Assembly: GCA_030734395.1 (NCBI GenBank)
Contig: JAUZTG010000020.1
Coordinates: forward strand, 2,108,001 to 2,172,000
Length of the DNA: 64,000 nucleotides
DNA from: Sarocladium kiliense
Taxonomy: Eukaryota > Ascomycota > Sordariomycetes > Hypocreales > Sarocladiaceae
Direction: 5' to 3'
Under the pieces are notes generated by a model. The model was given only the letters and a program-made list of their open reading frames with translations, searched no databases and was not told where the DNA came from. Below are positions 11,360 to 20,261 of this stretch, piece after piece (position 1 is the stretch's first letter; the number at the start of each line of letters is the position of its first letter). The position numbers and the translations under genes are program-made.

Positions 11360-12748
11360 CTACTTCTCGGGCACGATCATGGTAATGTTGCTCTTCCCCA
11401 GCCCATTCGTCTCATCCAAAACCTGCACCATACGATCCCTAATCTCGACCTGTTCCGACGGACCTGGATGGCCAATGTGCTCCATAGCCAGCGACATCAC
11501 CGACTCCATTAGTCGCTTCGAGAGCGGCCCAGCTACACCATGCTGGTAGAAAGCCGGCGTCTCATTCACCTCCAGCAGCCAGGCATTCGCATTCGTGTCG
11601 ACCAGGAAGTCCACCGCGAAGAGCTCAAAGCACCTATCCAGAGGCGTGAACTTGTCCGCCATCGTGTGCGCGGCAGCCTGCAGGATCTCACCTGAGATAT
11701 CGCAGATCTGGCGGAACACGGAGGCTTTCCAGTCTCCGGGGAGGATATCGTCTGGGATGCTGTCCCAGCTCCTCATGGACTCCATCTCGGCAACTTCATC
11801 GGAATCTTGCAGGGAGGTGTTTGTGAGTGAGGACTTGAGCCCAGGGTTCTTCCATGGTGGCTGGTACTTTTCTACTGCGAGGAGCGTGAGGAGCTCCTTG
11901 TAGACGTACACCTTGAGACGCCCGAGGGACATGACATAAGCGCGAACGTGCCATTTGCGACCTTCGATCGGAGGGATGGACACGATATACCTCTGCGCGA
12001 CAAACATACGCATAGACGCGGAAGGGATTCGTTCAGTCTCGTCCGTCAGCCATTTCTGGTTGGAGTCCAGGTCGGTGCCAACTTTGAGCTTCCCTGTCGC
12101 AGTGACCAGACCATCAAGCTGGTCAAGTCCAGGGACCTTCAAGCTAATGGGAGTCGCCGGATCTTTATCCTCAGGTGTAGCAGCAGCACCATCTGACTCT
12201 TCGTCCTCTTCATCATCGCTCTCAGCAAGCTCCAGACAATCCGCCAGCTCATCTTGCGTGCTGAAGATGCGAATACCCGCACCGCAATCAATGAGAGCGG
12301 GTTTCAGGATCCACCATTCTCGATCAGCAGGCTCCTTCTCCTCATTGTCCTCGAGTGAGTACATCAGGGTAAGGTCATCCGCTGCAGCGAGAGACTCGTC
12401 GACGTATTCGGCATAGTCGAGTGAAAGCCGGACAGTAAGAGGCCAGTGGTTGTTCAGCTGGCTCTTCGGTCGTTTGGTGGTCCAATATTCGATGACTCGG
12501 GCCAAGTGGTCTTTGCGGGAGACGCCGTCGCTGCTGGGGTAGGCGTTGAGCAACCCCTTCTCCGACTTGTTGAGAGCGACGAAGTGGGGGTTCAAATGCC
12601 AGCCGTTGCAGATTTGGATGGTCTTGTTGGCATCCTCAGGGAAGCTATCGAAGTCGTCGCAGAAGACTGCGTCGGGGATATGCTTATTGATGGAGTCCTT
12701 GATGAAGTCATCGAGCCACTCGTTGGCGCTTTTCACGAAGACGTGCAT
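11360..12748 (-). CDS. Tubulin-tyrosine ligase family (TTL domain) protein, Pby1-like
   Basis: ATP-grasp-type ligase fold of the TTL family, 462 aa in one exon. The ATG at 12746-12748 is the first Met in frame. ATP-binding features are visible in order. They are REWWILKPALIDCGAGIRIF, then the VAQRYI strand followed by GRKWHVRAYVM, and finally the Mg/ATP-binding FAVDFLVDTNANAWLLEVNETPAF near the C-terminus (Glu and Asn of LEVNE). An acidic Glu/Asp/Ser insert sits near residues 195-210. Fungi generally lack the tubulin C-terminal tyrosine cycle in its animal form, and the nearest known relative is yeast Pby1, linked to P-bodies; the amino-acid ligase substrate is unknown. No operon-like link to its neighbours is visible. 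Confidence 0.85.
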   Translation of the reverse strand: MHVFVKSANEWLDDFIKDSINKHIPDAVFCDDFDSFPEDANKTIQICNGWHLNPHFVALNKSEKGLLNAYPSSDGVSRKDHLARVIEYWTTKRPKSQLNNHWPLTVRLSLDYAEYVDESLAAADDLTLMYSLEDNEEKEPADREWWILKPALIDCGAGIRIFSTQDELADCLELAESDDEEDEESDGAAATPEDKDPATPISLKVPGLDQLDGLVTATGKLKVGTDLDSNQKWLTDETERIPSASMRMFVAQRYIVSIPPIEGRKWHVRAYVMSLGRLKVYVYKELLTLLAVEKYQPPWKNPGLKSSLTNTSLQDSDEVAEMESMRSWDSIPDDILPGDWKASVFRQICDISGEILQAAAHTMADKFTPLDRCFELFAVDFLVDTNANAWLLEVNETPAFYQHGVAGPLSKRLMESVMSLAMEHIGHPGPSEQVEIRDRMVQVLDETNGLGKSNITMIVPEK

Positions 12749-14064
12749 CTTCAAGGCTTCTGACTAGATTTCAAGAACTCGTATTATGTTTGTATCCTTT
12801 TCCTTCGGAGATTGGCTCGCTGCGAGTTCACGGGTCGTAGCCTGGGGTTCGTGGTTAGGATCATCTTCTCTCTGGGGGGAGTTCGCATCATGGCACTTAC
12901 GATGTGCAAGGCGTTTTGCCTCGTTAGGTATTGCATCCATCAAATGGCTTATCCAGCTATTCTGCGTGTTCAACTTGACTTTGAGGTTCATCAAGGCGGA
13001 ATTTGGTTTGATCGCGATCTGTGGAATCTCGCAACTTCGTGTAAGCTGCAACAATGAGACGAATACGCACCAAGGCAAGGACAGGAGGACACACAACAGC
13101 AGCGGTCTACGCAAAGTTTTAAATATTTTCCACGTCACTACTTTACACAGGAACATTACCAGTCCTTGCTCAAGCTTACCAACAGAGATTTGTTACTACC
13201 CTCGCTGCCTCAATCCCAGCCCCGGGACCCAGGCGCTTGCCAAGCATCCTCAGCATGGCCTCAAATTACCTAAAACCGGCCCACAGCCAAATTCGCTTCG
13301 ACGTTTATATTGGACGTTTTCTCTGTCCAAACGTAAGTGATATCCAGCGCCCAACCAAAACCTTTCTTTTTGCTCGCTTCATCTGGGAACAATGGGGGCT
13401 CATCAGGCGATCGTGCCGCATTTTCTCTTAAGCCTGGCGCCGTGCTGCCTGTTTGGGGCTGGCTGTTCATGGGACCAGCGGTGAAAAGTTGACAAATTTC
13501 GGACAGATCGTGATCTGTGAAAATCTGGTTCTTTGCATTTCCATCGTCTAGTTTGCAATTCACAGCACAGCTAGCTTTCGGTTCAGCCTTGACTGCATCA
13601 TCTCTTGTCGTCCACCATACCTACTGTCTAAGTCGGATTCGATGTATTGCCGCTGTCAGTTCATGTCGGTCCCGGTTTTCTGACCCTGTTAAGCACTGCA
13701 CACGTCGGGGAAGCGGGTACTAAACTCCACGGACAGTTGCCGTTTGACAAGGCAATTTGCGCTTGCTGTACAGAACATGACTCGCTCGAAGGTGATGTTT
13801 CCACAGAATCCCCTCTCAACAGAGTGGCCGCTTGAGAGGGTCGAGAATTGAGATCGATGACCATTGACAACGTTGATTCATAATACAAGTTACTAAACAA
13901 AGCGAAGCTAGAACTCGATCTTTTCTTGTAGGCAGGTGTCGACCCAGCGACTATGATACCTCTCCGCCTATTGACAAGGAGCTGTAGAGTAACCATACAG
14001 CCTTACAGTCCAAAAGCACAAATACCCCACTATACAATATACAGTCATTCTCAGTAGAAGCTGC
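12749..14064. other. Intergenic, nothing recognised
   Basis: About 1.3 kb between the TTL-like gene start and the GH25 gene stop. Open frames on both strands (for example 12786-13340 and 12764-13156) carry no recognisable domain and look like chance frames. I see no tRNA. Confidence 0.5.
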
Positions 14065-14802
14065 TTAACCGGTAGCCAGCTTCGTGAGACCAGCCTCGTC
14101 TCCATTGAACGTGTTCGAGTCACCACCCTGGGGATACTCAGAGTTATACTGCCAAATCGTATGCGTCTCCCAGCCCGCCGGAATGTCCCCAACAGCATCG
14201 GCATACCGCGCAATCCAAAGCGGGCAGCGATCACCAAACGCCGCACTGTTTCCCGTACAAGTCGTCCACCAGTCCAGAGTCGTGTAGATGAGCGGCCAGC
14301 GACCGGCTGTCGACTCGTAGGTGGTCACGAAGTCCTCGATCCAGTCGACCATGGCGCTTTGGGAGAGACCGTAGCAGCTGTCGCCGCTGGGGTTGTACTC
14401 TATGTCGAGAGCGCCGGGGAGGGTGATGCCGTCGCCGCTCCAGCCGCCGCCGTTCTCGGCGAAGAAGGTAGCTTGCTCGGCGCCGGATGAGTCTGCTGGC
14501 TGGGCGAAGTGGTATGCGCCACGGATGAATCCCGCATCGGTTGCGCCGGTGTACTGTTGGGAGAATAGATCGCTCGTGAAAGTAGTGCCCTCAGTTGCCT
14601 TGGTCTCATGTCAGTCGCTGATTGCTAGTTCTTGGGGTGTTCACTTTCTCACCTTGATGATCACAAAGCGGTCGCCATCAGTGTACGCTTTCGCGAAGTC
14701 GGTACTGTCCTGGTAAGCTGAGATATCGAATCCCGGAACCTGAGCTTGGGCAAGGGTGATGAACACCGCGCCACCAGCGATCAAAGATGAAACAGACTTC
14801 AT
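14065..14802 (-). CDS. Secreted GH25 muramidase (Chalaropsis-type lysozyme)
   Basis: Hydrolyses the N-acetylmuramyl linkage of bacterial peptidoglycan outside the cell. The protein has 227 aa in two exons; the intron at 14599-14652 is phase 0. A signal peptide spans roughly residues 1-21, ending LAQAQ. The mature part is one GH25 barrel: GFDISAYQDSTDF at the N-terminus, VIIKATEGTTF, GAYHFAQPADSSG, the catalytic DxE strand LDIEYNPSG, then DWIEDF and PLIYTTLDWWTTC, ending with LWIARYAD and THTIWQYNSE. Size and motifs match secreted fungal GH25 enzymes of about 210-230 aa. A role against bacteria is inferred from enzyme class. The gene stands alone, with long non-coding stretches on both sides. 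Confidence 0.95.
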
Positions 14803-16050
14803 GGTTTTGTTTCTTGAAGAGCCAGTTATAAAAGAGATCTAATAATGTAAAACTTTATGTGTCTGAATGATGATGTTTGATCGAAAGCAATTCTCTGGGA
14901 CGATGTTGATCAATATATACAGAATCAGACTCCTCACAAGTGTCTCATCCCTGCGCAACTTCACAAAGAACCAAGACGAATTGCTCGATCAAGCAGGAGC
15001 GTAGTCTGCGTAGCTAGCTATCATCTCATAAGTTCCTCCATGAAACAGTAAGCCGGGGCTACTCGACAACCGCTGATGGTAAGGTTTGTCGATCACTGAC
15101 GACACTGTCTCAGGGAGGTTCAACGTTGCTCAAGGCTGTGGAATGTGAACAGGACCTGTGCCACACAGGGCTGAGAAGTTGCAGGTCCTAATTGGTAGAC
15201 TTAGACATGCATAGCACTTGTCGAAGTGCCGGTATTAGCTTTCAGCACTTTTCGATCAATCATTAGGCAAGGCTAACTACATTCTATATTGACTTCGTAA
15301 GACGAGAGTCGAACTACCATCCGAGTCTATGTCAAGCCTGCTTGGCAGATCGTCACCTTTGCCGTGCATCCGGACGTTAAGTGTTTCTTTCGTCAGGTAT
15401 GACGATATGGTCGGCACACGGCGCATCTACCGACCCAGGTACGTGCTTCTATCCTGCTTCCAGACTATGCAAGGCGTCCCCAAACGAGAGATCCGCGTCA
15501 CAAAGTTCAGCGAATGGTGTTACTTGTTGCTAAAAGGGGCATCTCGTGATTCTAAATCAGGCGATGCTGAAGAAGATCCGCGGATCAATATAGTAAGCTG
15601 CAGGGGTACCTGTGGTGGCTGAGGGATCAGCGATCCCGCCCCATGTCTCCCGCTGCATCCCGGCGCGGCATCACGAAACATGCCGTTATGAGGGCTTGTT
15701 ACTGGGTCGAGATGTTTCGGCCACTGTATGCCTGAACGATGGACGTTTGTACAGGCGTTGTTCAGCGTCGGGCGGAACCATGACTGGCTGTTGCCTGCAA
15801 GAGACGGCGTTGGGCTATGACGCAAGCCAAGACTTGGGGATGAAAGTCGTGATGGCATTCAGAGGACAGGCTCGTCGCACCATCCGCTTCATTACCATTC
15901 TTCCGAGGTGAAAGAAACGTAGAATACTCTCTCCGTGCTTTTGAGGATCCTCCTGAGGGCCAGTGACGCAACCACGAGAAAATTGCCCGAGTCATGTGAC
16001 AGTGGGCAGTACATAGACAGCTTTACCGGGTTTGGCATCCACCAATTAGG
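14803..16050. other. Intergenic between GH25 gene and tRNA
   Basis: About 1.25 kb. The first part must carry the GH25 promoter. Open frames near 15329-15911 have no recognisable domain. Nothing else is seen. Confidence 0.5.
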
Positions 16051-16185
16051 GTCCCCTTAGCGTAATGGCTAACGCGCCAGAGTATGTTCAAAACTCTCCC
16101 TGTTGGATAATTTCCGAGCAATCGTCTGACCTCGCACTCACAGCTTCTAATCTGGAGATTGGGGGTTCGAGTCCCCCAGGGGATG
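16051..16185 (+). tRNA. tRNA-Arg (anticodon TCT) with a 62-nt insertion at position 31/32
   Basis: Decodes AGA. The mature parts are 16051-16081 and 16144-16185. The acceptor 5' strand GTCCCCT (16051-16057) pairs with AGGGGAT (16178-16184), with G1-U72 as a wobble, and discriminator G follows at 16185. The D-stem GCGT pairs with ACGC around AATGGCTA. The anticodon stem CCAGA (16077-16081) pairs with TCTGG (16151-16155) around the loop CTTCTAA, anticodon TCT at 16146-16148. The T-arm is GGGGG-TTCGAGT-CCCCC. The D-arm and anticodon loop match yeast tRNA-Arg(UCU) closely. A-box and B-box promoter sequences are intact. The interruption lies between nucleotides 31 and 32, whereas eukaryotic nuclear tRNA introns normally lie at 37/38. 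A T-run terminator follows. Confidence 0.88.
16082..16143 (+). other. Spliceosomal-type intron candidate inside tRNA-Arg(TCT)
   Basis: A 62-nt insertion that begins GTATGT and ends CTCACAG. It contains CTGAC about 15 nt before the terminal AG. Those are the donor, acceptor and branch-point patterns of the mRNA introns in this window, and the length is also typical. Precise removal restores a perfect five-pair anticodon stem and a seven-base loop. No alternative fold I tried puts the interruption at the canonical 37/38 position with a sensible anticodon. Whether it is spliced, and by what, cannot be read from the sequence. Confidence 0.7.
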
Positions 16186-16202
16186 CTATATCTTCTGGAT
16201 TC

Positions 16203-16211
16203 TTTTTTTTT
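16203..16211 (+). terminator. RNA polymerase III terminator (T9)
   Basis: Run of nine T, 18 nt after the tRNA discriminator base; a second T5 run follows at about 16216-16220. This supports the tRNA being a transcribed pol III unit. The remaining roughly 280 nt to the GNAT start holds only pyrimidine-rich leader sequence. Confidence 0.75.
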
Positions 16212-16489
16212 GCCCTTTTTGACCCTCTTCCTTCTGGTCCATCTGGACGTACTATGCCTCTTTTATTCTTTATTTTTCGAGCTTGCACGCCGTTGTATTA
16301 CTCACATCGGTGATCAAGCTAATGCTGGTCTTGTCGGTCCTAGCCTGCTGTTCCCATTGTTGTGCCGTAATACGTTTCCCAAGTGGTGGCCCAGGATCTC
16401 CGCATTCACGATCTTGGGCTTCGCCCTCTTCTTCCAACATTCTTGAGCTATTTTCCCTTTTGCTACATACAGAACTCCAACACAGAAAT

Positions 16490-17248
16490 ATGGCTTCGGA
16501 AACTAAAAGCACATCTGCTGCGATTGAGCTGATGGCCTCGCCTGAGGACATTGTGGCAGGCTATGATGTCGTCAGCGCCTGCTTTGGCGATCAAACACAG
16601 GATGGCATGTGGATGGCTTTCAACCCTGGCTGGGACACGCCTGAGGGTAAGAAGGCCGGTGCGCAACGAATGGTTACTCGTTGGAACTCCATCACCAGGG
16701 ATCACAACGGTGACCCACATACTGTGTTCCTCAAGGCGACCGTGCCATCGTCAGAAGACCAGCCTAATGATCCCAGGAAGGTTGTCGGCTTCGCTATTTG
16801 GGTTCAGTTATCCGTCGTTGATGGTTACGGCGACAAGCCCGTCGAGGATCTCAGTACTGTCATGGATCTGAATGAGCTGTATCCGGGGGACAAGGCAGAG
16901 CATGACTACCTCATAAAACTGAACCGCTCCTTTCATGCGCAGCGCAGGAAGGTCGTCAAGAACAAGGCATCATCCTCTCCACCCGCAGTGTTCGCTCTGG
17001 ACATGTGTGTCGTCGATCCAGCATACCAGGGTCGCGGGATTGCAAAGGAGCTTGTCAAATGGGGCATTGCTGAAGCTGAGCGCCGGGGCAACCTCGAACT
17101 GGTCACGGAAGGGTCCATCATGGGTCGCAGGGTCTATGAGAAGCTCGGGTTCAAACCTCAGTGGCCGGAGATTGTCTACGAGTTTGATCCTCAGTTCGAG
17201 TCACGATCGAGGCCTTCCAACCTGTTCATGCGAACGGGGGGTGATTAG
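16490..17248 (+). CDS. GNAT family N-acetyltransferase
   Basis: Acetyl-CoA-dependent transferase, 252 aa, single exon. The frame is open upstream to 16283, but the ATG at 16490 (context AAATATGGC, start MASETKS) fits the family's usual length and follows a pyrimidine-rich leader. Motif A for acetyl-CoA binding is clear near residue 175: DMCVVDPAYQGRGIAKELVKW, with the Q/R-x-x-G-x-G/A core QGRGIA. The following EAERRG and VYEKLGFKP segments form motif B. Many uncharacterised fungal GNATs share this layout, and the substrate cannot be assigned. It lies about 300 nt downstream of the tRNA-Arg gene on the same strand, and convergent with the PhoD gene, only 62 nt away. Confidence 0.88.
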   Translation: MASETKSTSAAIELMASPEDIVAGYDVVSACFGDQTQDGMWMAFNPGWDTPEGKKAGAQRMVTRWNSITRDHNGDPHTVFLKATVPSSEDQPNDPRKVVGFAIWVQLSVVDGYGDKPVEDLSTVMDLNELYPGDKAEHDYLIKLNRSFHAQRRKVVKNKASSSPPAVFALDMCVVDPAYQGRGIAKELVKWGIAEAERRGNLELVTEGSIMGRRVYEKLGFKPQWPEIVYEFDPQFESRSRPSNLFMRTGGD

Positions 17249-17310
17249 GGCTGTCTAGCATTGCTCAAATAGACTTGAAGCACAAGCACCTGTAAATACA
17301 GAGCAGCCAC

Positions 17311-19378
17311 TTATGGCTTGGGGATGAACATCTTGTCAAACCCAATGACCTTCCACTTTCCAGTATCTGTATCGAGCGTCAAGTTGGTGTGCTTGACCGT
17401 TCCTCCACGAAGAGCACCGGACTCGACGCGGCCGCCTGCGATGGGTCGCTGGAGGTGGTTGGCTCCGGCCTTGACGGTAAAGTTCGCCAGTGGGATATCC
17501 CACGAGTTGCGAGTAGCAACTGAGGGAGAACCTGTCTCTCTAGTCAGCATGCTTATCATGAACACACAAATGTCCTTAACTTCAGGGTTGGCGTACCGTA
17601 GAACTGAGCAGTCGCCTGCTTAGGGCTGAGGTTCAAGATGAAGTATCCTCTGTAGTATCCTTCCTGCCACTGCATCTCATCATTACGCTTGATCATGCCG
17701 CGAGCGTAATCACCGGCTTTGGGTTCAATGGGTCCAGTCTGACCACTTGAGCTAACGGCGGTACCGGCGAACTCAACACCAATGGCGCCCTCTCCAGTGT
17801 TCTTGTCGTAGTCCTTGGTGCCCAGCCAAGCCAGGTCAGACACCCAGTTCTGGTGGCTGTCGCCGGCGAGGAAGATACTGTTCCTGATCTTGTTGTTGTA
17901 GAGATGCTCAAGGGTCCGGTTGCGGTTCGCGATGTAGCCCTGGGAATCACTGTCAATACAGTTTGTACGCAAGTGTTCGCGGACAGAAGAATACTCACGT
18001 TCCAGTTATCTCCGCTCAGCTTCCCATCATCGTTCTCGAAGATACGGGAGAAGATGATCTGGTTACCAACAATCTTCCAAGTAGCCCCGCGCTCCTGCGA
18101 CTCGCTCAGGGCATCGTAGAACCAGTTCTCCTGGCGCGATCCCATCAGCGTGCGGCTGGGGTCGTCTCGGATCAGGTCAATGTACTTGTCATTCCAGCCA
18201 AGACTTGTGATGCTGCGGTCGTAGTTGCGGGTATCAAGGATGACCAGGTCGAGCAGCTTGCCCATTTGGAACGAGCGCCAGACACGCAGACCGTCGTCAA
18301 GATCGGTCTGACGGATGGGCATCCACTCAAAGTAAGCGCGGGTAGCATGCACCTTGCGGGTGTCAACCGAAACCTTGGGTCCATCGTTCAAGAAAGACTC
18401 TTCGGTGTTGTTAAGACCGCTGAAGCCATCACGGTACCCGTTGTTGGCAAACTCATGGTCATCCCAGGTGGTGATCCAAGCGTGGTTCTGAGCCAAAAGC
18501 TGAAGATCCTTGTCGGTTCTATACTGGCCATGGCGCGTGCGATAGTCGTACAGCGAAAAGATCTCATTAGGAGGATCAGAAGCACGTTCACCCTTGGCCT
18601 CATACTCGTAGATGTAGTCACCAAGGTGAATCACAAAGTCATGCTCGTCCTTGCGGGCGGCGTTACCGTAGGCGTTAAAGTAGCCATTGGGGAAGTTGCT
18701 GCAGGAGAAGACGGCAAAGCTGAGGCTCGAGACGGCATCGTCAGCGCGAGGAGCCGTCTTGGTGCGGCCGAGAGGGCTCTTGTTGCTGCCTGAGCCGCAA
18801 ACATTGAATTGGTAGAAATACTCGGTGAGGGGCTTCAGACCCTTTGCCTCGACCTAGACATTGTCAGAAGCGACCTGTGGCTGGCTCTTGCTGGATTGAT
18901 TTACCTTGACAGTGTAGTCAATATCCGAGGTGGTGTAAGCCTTGCCCTTCTTCACGACCTTACCGGTCGATTTGTTCTTCTTGCTCCCAAACACCTTCCA
19001 CTCCACGCAGATCGGGTTGGCGTCAGCCTTGATGTACTTTTCAGTCTCATGGCTGTAGATTGGTGCGGTGCCATCGACAGTCACCTCACTGTCATCAGAC
19101 TTCTTCGAGGGTGCAATACGAGTCCACAGAATCACGCTGTCAGCCCAAGGATCTCCAGAGGCAACACCATGGGTAAAGCTGAGCTGGTCTGCTCTGTAGG
19201 TCACGCTGTCACGCTTCCACGATCTCCTCTCAATTAGCGGAACATCGAGACCGAGACCTGCGTGGCGGCGGGAGGGGCTTTCATAGTTCAGATTGCCTTC
19301 GAAGGAGGCTGAGGCGATGGAAGCTAGGCATAAGGTGGCCGAGACCACTCCGAGAGACCACATGCTTGCAATTGACAA
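17311..19378 (-). CDS. Secreted PhoD-like alkaline phosphatase
   Basis: Metal-dependent phosphomonoesterase/phosphodiesterase of the PhoD family, 630 aa in four exons. Introns are 18854-18904, 17940-17998 and 17532-17596. A signal peptide lies within residues 1-24 (…LCLASIASA); a second Met at residue 6 is an alternative start. The N-terminal PhoD segment shows LSFTHGVASGDPWADSVILWTR. The metallophosphatase core shows FVIHLGDYIYEY, ITTWDDHEFANN, VILDTRNYDRS, and the late metal ligand loop SIFLAGDSHQNWV. Splice 2 joins GDNWN to GYIANRNRTL, the family pattern; the AG nine nucleotides upstream would give an immediate stop. The protein is probably secreted or cell-wall located and used in phosphate scavenging, by family. 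Confidence 0.94.
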
Positions 19379-20261
19379 AGCTATTGATCTTAGCTGAGGC
19401 TGCTGATCAACATTCTACCGAGAAGCCAGTTTTAAGGCCGTTGGTCCGAGTCTTATACAATGAGAGCCGCACCCGGCAAACCGGGACATCGGTCTTGAGC
19501 AGCTCGCTGCAAGTCATCGCCATTGCCCAACGAAAGAGCAGCAATTGCTCACGTTGAATGCAACTCTCCCTCCTCATCAGCACAAAACGGCGATGATCGT
19601 CATCGACCGCGTCCATCTAGTCGGTACACGAGCTGCTGCATTCGTTCAACACACCAAGAATCGCACGTCATGTATAAAACCACCATGCATGGTCTACAGA
19701 TAGCAGCCACACAGAGACGAGGTCCAGCCGAAAACGTGGCCAGCGCCGTGAAGTTCCATTGGCTGACCCCTTGAGCTAGGCCTCGGAACCTTCGCGAGCT
19801 TCCCCTCGAACCTGTCGATCATCATCAAGTTCTTCAGCCTAGAGACCTGCCCCTCTCGGCCGACTGGGTGCTCCAAAGTTCTACTTACATGCATGGCTTC
19901 AAGCATAGGTAGTGTCGCCACCCCCACGATGCGCCCGTCGGTGGAGATGGCGAGCTTATGCACATTCAAATACATACATTGCCATTGGCTGGATATATCA
20001 GTGGCTTCCTTGTGTCATTTATAGCTTAAGGCTCGTCGGTAGAGAATCGGGACTTGCTGCAGATTTGCGGCTTTTGTCGAGCAGCCAGGGGACGTTGTAG
20101 ACCAATCGATGACCAGTTCGTCGCGCACGTGGGACGTGGTGGCCCTGGTCTAGTTCGGAGTGCTTCCGGCGCGGCGATCGATTTGCTCCGGAACTTGCAC
20201 AGACAATTGGGAGAAGGTCAATGCATTCTTTAAAGTTGACTAATTAGAGAAGCAGCCCCGA
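19379..20261. other. Intergenic, nothing recognised
   Basis: About 0.9 kb between the PhoD start and the kinesin stop, with only short open frames. A T-arm-like GGTTCGA on the minus strand (about 19806-19814) has no tRNA around it. Confidence 0.5.

Noticed and set aside
13925..13970. tRNA-like word GGGTCGACACC on the minus strand
   Set aside because: T-loop does not match the TTCRA consensus and no cloverleaf can be built.
16082..16143. Reading the tRNA as intron-at-37/38 with anticodon ATG
   Set aside because: It would need a pyrimidine at position 37 and an unusual His anticodon, and it loses the exact match to tRNA-Arg(UCU) in the loop CTTCTAA.
17963..18793. 276-codon plus-strand frame
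   Set aside because: Antisense shadow of the PhoD exon, without recognisable domain.
19800..19820. GGTTCGA on the minus strand, like a tRNA B box
   Set aside because: No pairing T-stem and no acceptor or anticodon arms around it.
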